64,000 bases of DNA from JASHSH01 sp036490215. Lineage in GTDB: Bacteria; Pseudomonadota; Alphaproteobacteria; Rhodospirillales; Magnetospirillaceae. Under the pieces are notes generated by a model that saw only the letters and a list, made by a program, of their open reading frames with translations, was not told the DNA's origin and did no database searches. The stretch covers positions 6,308 to 70,307 of the forward strand of contig DASXEH010000042.1 in the NCBI GenBank assembly GCA_036490215.1. The letters run 5' to 3'. Positions 1 through 7,119 of this stretch are shown here, in pieces. Position 1 is the first letter of the stretch; the number at the start of each line of letters is the position of its first letter. The position numbers and the translations under genes are program-made.

Positions 1-1
1 G

Positions 2-820
2 AGCACAATCACCACCAAGGACGGCACGCAGATCTACTACAACGATTGGGGCAAGGGTCAGCCGGTGGTATTCAGCCATGGCTGGCCGCTCAGCGCCGAC
101 GCCTTTGAAGACCAGATGTTCTTCCTGGCCTCCAAAGGGTATCGCGTCATCGCCCATGATCGGCGCGGCCATGGCCGGTCGAGCCAGCCCTGGGTCGGCA
201 ACGATCTCGATACCTATGCCGACGATCTGGCGGAACTGACGGCCCAGCTCGATCTGAAGGACGCCATCCATGTCGGCCATTCGACCGGCGGCGGCGAAGT
301 GGCGCGCTATATCGGCCGGCACGGTACCAAGCGCGTGGCCAAGGCGGTGCTGATCGGCGCGATCCCACCCTTGATGCTGAAGACGCCGGCCAATCCGGGT
401 GGCACGCCGATCGAGGCCTTCGACGGCATCCGCGCGGCGGTATTGGCCGACCGGTCGCAGTTCTGGAAGGATTTAAGTATGCCTTTCTACGGCTACAACC
501 GGCCGAATGCGAAAGTCTCGGAGGGCGTGCGCAATTCGTTTTGGCTGCAAGGCATGATGGCGGGGATGCCTGCGGCTTATTTTTGCGTCAAGGCGTTTTC
601 GGAAACCGATCTGACCGAAGATCTAAAGAAGATCGACGTGCCGACCCTGTTCCTGCACGGCGACGACGATCAGATCGTGCCGATTGGCGCGGCTGCGGAA
701 CTGGCGGTCAAGCTGGTGAAGAACGGAACGCTGAAAGTCTATAAGGGCGGCGCGCACGGCATGTGCACCATTCAGAAGGACGAAGTGAATGCCGACCTTC
801 TGGCCTTCATCAAGGGCTAA
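2..820 (+). CDS. Alpha/beta hydrolase, chloroperoxidase/arylesterase-like (5' truncated by window)
   Basis: Serine hydrolase of the non-haem chloroperoxidase/arylesterase group of the alpha/beta-hydrolase fold. The frame is open from base 2, so the true start lies outside the window. The visible N-terminus (DGTQIYYNDWGKGQPVVFSHGWP) carries the beta-strand and the HGWP oxyanion loop typical of the family. The nucleophile elbow GHSTGG lies at about 275-292, the acid is expected in the LHGDDDQIVP stretch (about 655-685), and the catalytic histidine in GGAHGM near 750. These cofactor-free enzymes hydrolyse esters or lactones, and some make peracids; the physiological substrate cannot be read from sequence. 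The gene ends 8 bases from the convergent DUF952 gene. The fold is certain, the substrate unknown. Confidence 0.85.
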   Translation, partial: STITTKDGTQIYYNDWGKGQPVVFSHGWPLSADAFEDQMFFLASKGYRVIAHDRRGHGRSSQPWVGNDLDTYADDLAELTAQLDLKDAIHVGHSTGGGEVARYIGRHGTKRVAKAVLIGAIPPLMLKTPANPGGTPIEAFDGIRAAVLADRSQFWKDLSMPFYGYNRPNAKVSEGVRNSFWLQGMMAGMPAAYFCVKAFSETDLTEDLKKIDVPTLFLHGDDDQIVPIGAAAELAVKLVKNGTLKVYKGGAHGMCTIQKDEVNADLLAFIKG

Positions 821-828
821 GGATTATT

Positions 829-1173
829 TCACGGGGTCAAGGGCGGCAAGCGGTGCTTGCCGTCCGGACCCAGCGGCATCGGCTTAACCCAAAGCGCCGC
901 TGACAGCGGCAACGTTGCGTAAAGATGGGGAAACAAAGCCCCGCCGCGCGAGACTTCCCATTTGAGGGCGGGCCCGAGCTTGTCGCTATCGACTGCGACC
1001 AGCACCAAGCTGTCCTGGCCCTTGAAATGGATCGCCGCCGTCTCGGGCGTCTGCTCGGCCGAGGAGAAATGGATATAGCCGTCTTTGTGATCGATCGGCG
1101 CGCCGGTGAAGACGCCGGCGCGTTCGGCCTCGGCCCACAGGATGGCAGGGCAGATTTTGTAGACGATGGTCAT
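829..1173 (-). CDS. DUF952 family protein
   Basis: Small cytosolic protein (114 aa) of the DUF952 family, whose function is unknown. Family features visible are the N-terminal IVYKICP...W..A...G.F.GAPIDHKDGYIHFS block and the later LVLVAVD and FPHLYATLPL stretches. I place the start at 1173 because the conserved domain begins with MTIVYKI there. Upstream in-frame starts (1209, 1227) would only add a low-complexity, non-conserved tail. It lies 89 bases downstream of gpt on the same strand and may be co-transcribed with it. No catalytic role is proposed. Confidence 0.75.
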   Translation of the reverse strand: MTIVYKICPAILWAEAERAGVFTGAPIDHKDGYIHFSSAEQTPETAAIHFKGQDSLVLVAVDSDKLGPALKWEVSRGGALFPHLYATLPLSAALWVKPMPLGPDGKHRLPPLTP

Positions 1174-1262
1174 AAAATTTTGCGCCCTCGCACTGCTTTC
1201 GCTCGACATTCCGTCTCGCTCACGCAAGTGCTCGGGACGGCGCGTCCGCGCATCGCTTCGTA

Positions 1263-1730
1263 TTACCGCGGCCGGGGCGGCTCGTCATCCCAGGGGAAGA
1301 CCAGCCAGATTTCCTGCTCGATCGGGATGACGGTCGTGTCGACCACATCGGCGCCGTGCGGCTTCACATAGACCGTGGCGTAGTGGGCTTTCGGCAGCAT
1401 CTTGCGAAGCTGGCGGAAGGTACTCCCGGTATCGACCAGATCGTCGACGATCAGCCAGCCGGTGCCGTCGCCTTCGACCGGCTTCAGCACCATCACTTCG
1501 CCCTGGCGCTGCACCTTCTCGTCGTAGCTGACCATGCAGACCGTATCGACCAAGCGGACATCGAGTTCACGGGCGACGATCGCCGCCGGCACCAAGCCGC
1601 CGCGGGCAACCGCGATGATGCCCTTGAACGGACCCTTAAGCTTGAGCCGGTGCGACAGCATCACGGTGTCGCGATGCAGCGTGTCCCAGCCGATCTTGAT
1701 GTATTTGGCGGTGGTGAAATCCTGGGCCAT
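1263..1730 (-). CDS. gpt: Xanthine-guanine phosphoribosyltransferase
   Basis: Purine salvage enzyme that transfers phosphoribose from PRPP to guanine or xanthine, giving GMP or XMP. It is 155 aa, the usual length of the Gpt family. The PRPP-binding signature is intact (LIVDDLVDTGST, about residues 93-104), preceded by the family's ARGGLVPA loop (about residues 42-49), and the C-terminus has the VFPWD motif that contacts the purine. It is followed on the same strand by the DUF952 gene. Upstream, the OmpA-like lipoprotein gene ends 37 bases away and points the same way, so the three may form a loose unit. Confidence 0.92.
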   Translation of the reverse strand: MAQDFTTAKYIKIGWDTLHRDTVMLSHRLKLKGPFKGIIAVARGGLVPAAIVARELDVRLVDTVCMVSYDEKVQRQGEVMVLKPVEGDGTGWLIVDDLVDTGSTFRQLRKMLPKAHYATVYVKPHGADVVDTTVIPIEQEIWLVFPWDDEPPRPR

Positions 1731-1767
1731 GACCGATGACCGAGCGCGCTAAAGCGAGCGGTGCGTC

Positions 1768-2889
1768 TTAATGTACGAACACGTCCACTTCGCCAGTGCC
1801 GGCGGTGGCGCTGCTGGAGGTCGAGAGCCGTACGCGGTCGCTGTTCAGACCCATCTGAGTCAGCGAGCGCACAACCTGATCGGCATTGCGGCGCGAGGTC
1901 GTCTCGCTGATCGCCGTGCTGCCGGGCGTACCGCTGGTCGAGGACACGGCCACCACTTCGAACGTGGCGGTCGGGCGGCGATCGAGCGCGCCCTTCACTG
2001 CCGTGTAGAGCGCGTTCTCATAAGAGACATTCGGGCGATCGAAACGGATCACCACCAGCGGACGTTCGCCGGAGCTGGCCGCGATCGGCTGAATGCTACC
2101 GCCCAAGATTCGGCTGGAGCTGAGCGACGAACCGTAGAGTTGGCCGTTCTTGATCGCCAAAGCGAGGACGTTGAGGTCGTTGCGCGCGCTCGACACATAC
2201 TGCTGCTGGCGCTGGATGTCGGTCGAGAGCTCGGTCAGCAGGCGATCGATCTGCACGGTCGTCGCGTTGGTGTCGTCTTCGAGCACGCTGAGACGGCGGA
2301 AATCTTCGTCCACACCGCCCGACAGCGAGCGAGCGGCGCGCACCGAATCGAGCAGATAGGCGGCGAGGCTGGCGTCGTTGCCGACGTCGCTCGACAGCTT
2401 ATTCATCTGCAGCACATCGCTGTTGATGCGGTCGAGTTCGCCCTGGGCTTCGCTCCACTGGCGCGTCAGCACCGGGTTACCGGGCGTCGTACCGAGCTGG
2501 AGATGGGCTTCGATGGCGGCGATGGTGCCGTGATAGGTCTCGGAATCAGAGATGATCTGCTGGGTGATCTGTTGCATCTGGCCGCGTTGCTGACCGATCG
2601 TGCTCTTCAGGCGATCGAGGTCGGACGCCAGCTGAGCGGCTTTTTGGCCAACGATCGTGGCACCCGAAGACATCGCGGGCGCACTGGCGGCCGGAGCCGG
2701 CGCGGGTTCAGCCGCAGCGGCCGGCGCGGGCGCCGGAGCCGAATTCTGGGCCGCCGGAGCGGCCTGCTGGCTTGCGCCACTGCTTGAGGCTGGCGCCTCG
2801 GGCGGGAACAAGGCGTCGTTGACAGTCGAGCAACCGCCTAAAGCGAGTGCTGCGAGAACGGTGACGACGTAATACTTGCCTGAGCCCAT
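1768..2889 (-). CDS. Predicted outer-membrane lipoprotein with OmpA-like C-terminal domain
   Basis: Predicted lipoprotein of 373 aa. The start at 2889 gives a short signal peptide (MGSGKYYVVTVLAALALGGC) ending in a lipobox, with Cys20 as the lipidated residue; starting further upstream would bury the signal. Then come an Ala/Pro-rich linker (about residues 30-80), a long alpha-helical region with Gln-rich heptads (about 85-265), and a C-terminal region (about 280-373). That C-terminal region has the beta-alpha-beta look of an OmpA-like peptidoglycan-binding domain, including a TSRRNADQVVRSL helix. The likely role is linking the outer membrane to the wall; the OmpA assignment is inference and not all family residues are conserved. 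The next gene upstream, modA, diverges. Confidence 0.65.
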   Translation of the reverse strand: MGSGKYYVVTVLAALALGGCSTVNDALFPPEAPASSSGASQQAAPAAQNSAPAPAPAAAAEPAPAPAASAPAMSSGATIVGQKAAQLASDLDRLKSTIGQQRGQMQQITQQIISDSETYHGTIAAIEAHLQLGTTPGNPVLTRQWSEAQGELDRINSDVLQMNKLSSDVGNDASLAAYLLDSVRAARSLSGGVDEDFRRLSVLEDDTNATTVQIDRLLTELSTDIQRQQQYVSSARNDLNVLALAIKNGQLYGSSLSSSRILGGSIQPIAASSGERPLVVIRFDRPNVSYENALYTAVKGALDRRPTATFEVVAVSSTSGTPGSTAISETTSRRNADQVVRSLTQMGLNSDRVRLSTSSSATAGTGEVDVFVH

Positions 2890-3220
2890 TGGAAACAACA
2901 CCCCGGTCGCGCAGGGTCGGTCAGATACCCTGCAGTGATCGCTATTGATAACAGCACTTTTTCGGAATTTGCGCTTCCCCCGCAAATCGTTAGCGAAGTC
3001 TACCCAAAGCCCCAAACAGCCACAAGCCGGAATCGATGGACCTTCAGCGGGCTAGCAGCTTCACCGTAATGTAAAACTCGGTCCTTACCAGGTCATTACC
3101 ATGCGCAATCTAGGCGCCTTGACCCCGCGATATATCCATTTGACTATAAGTTTGCTCATCGGTTTTCGGGTGCCGGCCGCGCCGTCAAATCAGCTGCGTT
3201 TCGCGCCTTTGGGAGGGGTT
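2890..3220. other. 331-base divergent intergenic region, lipoprotein/modA
   Basis: Non-coding gap between the divergent lipoprotein gene and modA. It should hold the promoters of both. A good ribosome-binding site (GGGAGGGG, about 3211-3218) precedes the chosen modA start. The only regulatory candidate I can point to is a ModE/Mo-box-like AT-rich element at 3128-3150, listed separately. There is no convincing gene in either strand; a 5' extension of modA to 3101 is possible but would put about 40 residues before the signal peptide. Confidence 0.6.
3128..3150. promoter_or_regulatory. Candidate molybdate-regulator (ModE/Mo-box-like) site upstream of modA
   Basis: CGATATAT is followed nine bases later by TATAAG, about 70 bases before the modA start. 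ModE-type sites in Proteobacteria have a CGnTATAT-like half-site and an inverted second half. Here the left half fits well and the right half only partly, so symmetry is weak. A TTGACT -35-like hexamer (3140-3145) lies inside it, which would suit repression. No modE gene is in the window. Confidence 0.25.
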
Positions 3221-3997
3221 ATGACAGGTTTCATGAAGCGGTTTGGGCTATTGGCGATGGCTTTGGGGCTGGGAACCGGCGTCCCGGCGATCGCTCATGC
3301 CGAAATCCAGGTCTTTGCGGCTGCATCGACCACTGAGTCTGTCAACGCCATCACCGCCGCCTTCGCCGCCAAGAAGCTCGGCTCGGCCAAGACCAGCTTC
3401 GGTTCGTCCTCGACCCTGGCCAAACAGATCGAGAACGCCGCCCCCGCCGCCGTCTTCATCTCGGCCGACGAAGACTGGATGGACTATCTCGACAAGAAAA
3501 AGCTGCTGGTGGCCGGCACCCGCGCCGATCTGCTGGGCAATGATCTGGTCATGATCGCCCCCAAGGATGGCGGCTCGCCGAAGCATATACAGATCGGCCC
3601 GAACTTCCCGCTGGCCAAACTGCTGGGCGACGGACGCCTCTCGGTCGGCGATCCCGCCCATGTGCCGGCCGGGCTTTATGCCAAGGCCGCCTTGGAGAAA
3701 CTCGGGGTTTGGAACTCGGTGAAGGACAAGCTGGCCCCGGGGCAAGACGTCCGCGCGGCGCTGGCCTTCGTCGAACGCGGCGAGACGCCCTACGGTATCG
3801 TCTATGCGACCGATGCGATCGCGTCCTCCAAAGTGTGGGAAGTGGGCATCTTCCCCGATAGCAGCCATCCCAAGATTTCCTATCCGGTGGCGGTTGTTGC
3901 CGGCCACGACACGCCCGAGGCGCGCGCTTTCGTCGATTTCCTGAAAGGACCTGAGGCGGCGGCGATCTTCGCGAAGGCCGGCTTCCGTAAACCGTGA
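3221..3997 (+). CDS. modA: Molybdate ABC transporter, periplasmic binding protein
   Basis: Periplasmic molybdate-binding protein of the ModABC importer, 258 aa. The start at 3221 is chosen because a strong RBS (GGGAGGGG) lies just upstream and a Sec signal follows at once (KRFGLLAMALGLGTGVPAIAHA, cleavage after AHA). ModA hallmarks are visible: the FAAASTTESVN first strand, SSSTLAKQIENGAPA-like anion-binding segment, ADEDWMDYL, GNDLVMI, and the GDPAHVPAG...A..ALE motif. modB starts 4 bases after the stop and modC overlaps modB, giving one compact operon. It supplies molybdate for molybdenum-cofactor enzymes. Confidence 0.93.
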   Translation: MTGFMKRFGLLAMALGLGTGVPAIAHAEIQVFAAASTTESVNAITAAFAAKKLGSAKTSFGSSSTLAKQIENAAPAAVFISADEDWMDYLDKKKLLVAGTRADLLGNDLVMIAPKDGGSPKHIQIGPNFPLAKLLGDGRLSVGDPAHVPAGLYAKAALEKLGVWNSVKDKLAPGQDVRAALAFVERGETPYGIVYATDAIASSKVWEVGIFPDSSHPKISYPVAVVAGHDTPEARAFVDFLKGPEAAAIFAKAGFRKP

Positions 3998-4000
3998 AGC

Positions 4001-4708
4001 ATGTCCGGCCTGCTGACGCCGCTTGAAATCGAGGCGCTCCGTCTCAGCCTGCTGATCGCCTTTTGGGCAGTGCTCGGCGGATTGCCGGCGGCGATCGCGT
4101 TGGCCTGGTTGCTGGCGCGCCATCGCTTCCCCGGCCGCGCCCTGCTCGATGGCATCGTGCACCTGCCGCTCGTGTTGCCACCGGTGGTGGTGGGCTATGG
4201 ACTTCTGGTCGTTCTCGGGCGGCGTGGCCTGATCGGCCAATGGCTGCATGACGCGCTGGGCATTACCTTGGCCTTCACCTGGGAAGGCGCGGCGATCGCC
4301 TCGGCCGTTATGGCATTGCCGCTGATGGTGCGCGCCATCCGCTTGTCGATCGAAGCCGTGGATCGCGGTCTCGAAGCGGCGGCCTCGACCTTGGGCGCCT
4401 CGCGCACGAGCGTCTTCTTCACCATCACCCTGCCCCTGGCTCTGCCGGGCGTGCTGATTGGCGTGGTGCTCGGCTTCGCACGCAGCCTGGGCGAGTTCGG
4501 CGCAACGATCACCTTTGCAGGCAACATCCCTGGCCAGACCCGCACCCTGGCCAATGCGATTTACGCGATCACCCAGGTTCCCGATAGCGACGCAGCGGCC
4601 GGCCGGCTCTGTCTGATATCGATCGTCCTGTCATTGGCCGCGCTGCTCGTATCTGAAGTGCTGGCGCGACGGCTGGGGCAGCGCTTGCAAGGCCGGACCC
4701 GTGCTTGA
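4001..4708 (+). CDS. modB: Molybdate ABC transporter permease
   Basis: Inner-membrane permease of 235 aa with about five to six transmembrane helices, which forms the molybdate channel as a dimer. The cytoplasmic EAA loop that docks with the ATPase is clear (EAAASTLGASRTSVFFTITLPLALPGVLIG, about residues 125-154). The sequence LARSLGEFGATITFAGNIPGQT-like downstream of it is a signature of molybdate permeases. The gene sits 3 bases after modA, and its TGA overlaps the GTG start of modC, so the three are probably translationally coupled. Confidence 0.93.
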   Translation: MSGLLTPLEIEALRLSLLIAFWAVLGGLPAAIALAWLLARHRFPGRALLDGIVHLPLVLPPVVVGYGLLVVLGRRGLIGQWLHDALGITLAFTWEGAAIASAVMALPLMVRAIRLSIEAVDRGLEAAASTLGASRTSVFFTITLPLALPGVLIGVVLGFARSLGEFGATITFAGNIPGQTRTLANAIYAITQVPDSDAAAGRLCLISIVLSLAALLVSEVLARRLGQRLQGRTRA

Positions 4709-5798
4709 CGTTGCCCTTCGCGCCAAACTCGGCGACTTCGCCCTCGATGTCGCTTTCACCACAGCCGATGCACCGGTCACGGCCCTGTTCGGCCGATCGG
4801 GCGCCGGCAAAAGCTCGATCATCGCCGCGATTGCCGGGCTGTTGCGACCTGATACTGGACGCATCGTGTCGGATGGCGAAACGCTCTTCGATGCCGACAA
4901 GCACGTGGATCTGCCGCCACCCCGGCGTCGGGTAGGTGTCGTCTTCCAGGACGCGCGCCTGTTCCCGCACATGTCGGTGCGCGCCAATCTGCTTTATGGC
5001 TGGCGGCGAAGGACGGCGGATCGCAAACTCGATCTCGATCAGGTCGTCGAGCCATTGGGCATCAGCCATTTGCTCGAGCGGCGGCCGGCAACCCTGTCCG
5101 GCGGCGAGAAGCAGCGCATCGCCATCGGCCGCGCGCTGCTGGCCAACCCGCGCCTGTTGCTGATGGACGAGCCGCTGGCATCGCTCGACGGCGAACGCAA
5201 AGCCGAGCTGCTGCCCCTGCTCGCCCAACTGCCACGCGTCTTCGGCACGCCGGTCATTTATGTCAGCCACGGGCTCGATGAAGTGCTGCGCCTGGCCGAC
5301 CGGCTGGTGCTGCTCGATCAAGGGCGCGTCTTGGCCGCAGGCACGGTCGAAGAGGTGGCCAACCGGCCCGACTTCGCGCAGATCGCCGCGTTGGAGGGTG
5401 GCCCCGACGTCTTCACCGTGATCGGTGCGACAATCAAGAGCCACGACGAACCCGGCGCGCAAACGCGACTGTCCTTCGGTGGCGGAACACTGACCGTACC
5501 GCGCGTGGCCGGCGCGGTTGGAAACCGGGTGCGGCTGCGGATCGCCGCGGGCGACGTGATGCTGGCATTGACGCCGCCTACCGGACTCTCGGTCCGCAAC
5601 GTGATCCCGGCACGGATCGTTTCCATCGGCGAGACGGCCGGCATGGTCGAAGTAATGCTCGATGCCGGCGGACCGCTTTGGGCCCGTATCAGCCGCGCGG
5701 CGCGCGACGAACTGGGGTTGCAGCCCGGCATGACGGTCTATGCCCTGATCAAAAGCGCCGCTATGACCGGCAGCATCGGACTGCGCGGCCAGGCATAA
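4701..5798 (+). CDS. modC: Molybdate ABC transporter ATP-binding protein
   Basis: ATPase of ModABC, 365 aa with a GTG start inside the end of modB (8-base overlap). Walker A is GRSGAGKSS (residues 31-39), the signature is LSGGEKQR, and Walker B is LLLMDEPLASLD, followed by the H-loop VSHGLDEV. Residues about 290-355 form a MOBE/TOBE-like domain (NVIPARIVSIGETAGMVEVMLDAGG) that in this family binds molybdate. This supports molybdate over sulfate as the substrate. A 101-base gap follows before the redoxin/oxygenase gene. Confidence 0.93.
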   Translation: MLDVALRAKLGDFALDVAFTTADAPVTALFGRSGAGKSSIIAAIAGLLRPDTGRIVSDGETLFDADKHVDLPPPRRRVGVVFQDARLFPHMSVRANLLYGWRRRTADRKLDLDQVVEPLGISHLLERRPATLSGGEKQRIAIGRALLANPRLLLMDEPLASLDGERKAELLPLLAQLPRVFGTPVIYVSHGLDEVLRLADRLVLLDQGRVLAAGTVEEVANRPDFAQIAALEGGPDVFTVIGATIKSHDEPGAQTRLSFGGGTLTVPRVAGAVGNRVRLRIAAGDVMLALTPPTGLSVRNVIPARIVSIGETAGMVEVMLDAGGPLWARISRAARDELGLQPGMTVYALIKSAAMTGSIGLRGQA

Positions 5799-5899
5799 GC
5801 AATCCATCGCTGCTATTCCTCGTTATATTGCAAGCGATTGCATGGCGGGCCTATCATCGGGGCCGATACTGCGGCTTCTTTTCTCGCTTCAATCGACTG

Positions 5900-7048
5900 A
5901 TGGCTGACTCGAACATCCCCACACGTCCCGCGCTTGGCGATCCAATCCCGTGGTTCTCCGCGAAGACCGTGTCCGGTTCGCGGATCGACATCCATGTGGA
6001 CGCCGGCCGCTATCTGGTCCTGACTTTTATCGGCAAGCCCGGCGACGGCAATGGCGACACGGATCCCAAGCTGGGCGAGTTGATGTTCCAACCCAGCCTG
6101 TTCCGCGAGGATCACATCATCCTGTACGGCGTGCTCGAAGCGGCGCCGGCCGACCGGTCGCGTTACAAATTGATTCGCCGCCCCGGCATCAGCTTCCTCG
6201 CCGATTACGATGGCGCGCTGGCGCAGCAGTTCGGCGTGAGGGACCGGCCTTGGACCTTCGTCCTCGATCCGATGCTCCGCGTGATTGCCTCGATCCCTTA
6301 TGACCACCCTGAAGGTCACGGCAAGCTGTTGCGCGAGACGCTGCAGGGTCTGCCGCCGCCGGCTCAGCATGCCGGCGTTCCGCTGAAAGCGCCGGTGCTG
6401 ATCGTGCCGCGCGTTCTTGAGTTCGATCTCTGCGACGCGATGGTCGAGTATCACCGCCGCAGCGAAGGCACCGATTCAGGTTTCCTGCTCGACAAGGACG
6501 GCGTAACCCGCACCATCACCGACTACACGTTCAAACGCCGCACCGACGTGGTGGTGCGCGATTTGGAACTGGTCACCCTCCTCCGTCAACGCATCGTCAG
6601 CCGCGTGCTGCCCGCGATGAAGCAGGCGTTCAGCTTCGAGCCGACACGGATGGATCGTTACCTCATTGCCAGCTATCACGCGAATACCGGTGATCATTTC
6701 TTCCGCCACCGCGACAATCTCAATGCTGGAGCCGCCCACCGCCGCTTCGCGATGACGCTGAACCTCAATGCCGAAGCCAAGAACTACGATGGTGGCGATC
6801 TGCGCTTTCCCGAATTCGGGACCGATACCTATCGTCCGCCGACCGGCGGCGCAGTCATCTTCTCCTGCGGCCTGCTGCACGAGGTGACGCCGATGACGCG
6901 CGGCGAGCGCTTCGCCTTCCTCTCCTTTCTCTATGGCGAGGAAGATGCAAAACGGCGCGCGGCCAACAACGCCAAGCTCTCCGAAGGCGAACGCGTCTAC
7001 CAGGACGGCGACGACCTCCTGATGCCCCGAGATACAACGGCCGCTTAG
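5900..7048 (+). CDS. Fusion protein: peroxiredoxin-like domain plus 2-oxoglutarate/Fe(II) oxygenase
   Basis: Two-domain protein of 382 aa. Residues about 8-160 read as an AhpC/TSA-type redoxin fold (RPALGDPIPWFSAKTVSG..., LVLTFIGKPGDGN, PWTFVLDPMLRVI). The position where the peroxidatic cysteine should lie has no cysteine, so it is unlikely to be an active peroxidase. Residues about 180-345 are a prolyl-4-hydroxylase-type dioxygenase with an HxD pair (His270, Asp272), distal His327 and a downstream Arg (334 or 337) for 2-oxoglutarate. The enzyme half therefore looks complete and probably hydroxylates a protein or small molecule. The start at 5900 is chosen because upstream sequence back into modC is not protein-like. 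Confidence 0.8.
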   Translation: MADSNIPTRPALGDPIPWFSAKTVSGSRIDIHVDAGRYLVLTFIGKPGDGNGDTDPKLGELMFQPSLFREDHIILYGVLEAAPADRSRYKLIRRPGISFLADYDGALAQQFGVRDRPWTFVLDPMLRVIASIPYDHPEGHGKLLRETLQGLPPPAQHAGVPLKAPVLIVPRVLEFDLCDAMVEYHRRSEGTDSGFLLDKDGVTRTITDYTFKRRTDVVVRDLELVTLLRQRIVSRVLPAMKQAFSFEPTRMDRYLIASYHANTGDHFFRHRDNLNAGAAHRRFAMTLNLNAEAKNYDGGDLRFPEFGTDTYRPPTGGAVIFSCGLLHEVTPMTRGERFAFLSFLYGEEDAKRRAANNAKLSEGERVYQDGDDLLMPRDTTAA

Positions 7049-7119
7049 CGCGGGCGAGGCTTCGTGGACAGCAAGCGCGATCCGCGCGTAAACTCCGGTG
7101 GATCATTAAGGTGCACCGG

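Noticed and set aside
2890..3220. Molybdenum-cofactor riboswitch upstream of modA
   Set aside because: No long conserved stem structure recognisable by eye; only a weak Mo-box-like element is reported.
5678..5899. 5' extension of the redoxin/oxygenase gene back into modC
   Set aside because: The added residues are out-of-frame modC sequence and intergenic DNA; the domain starts at 5900.
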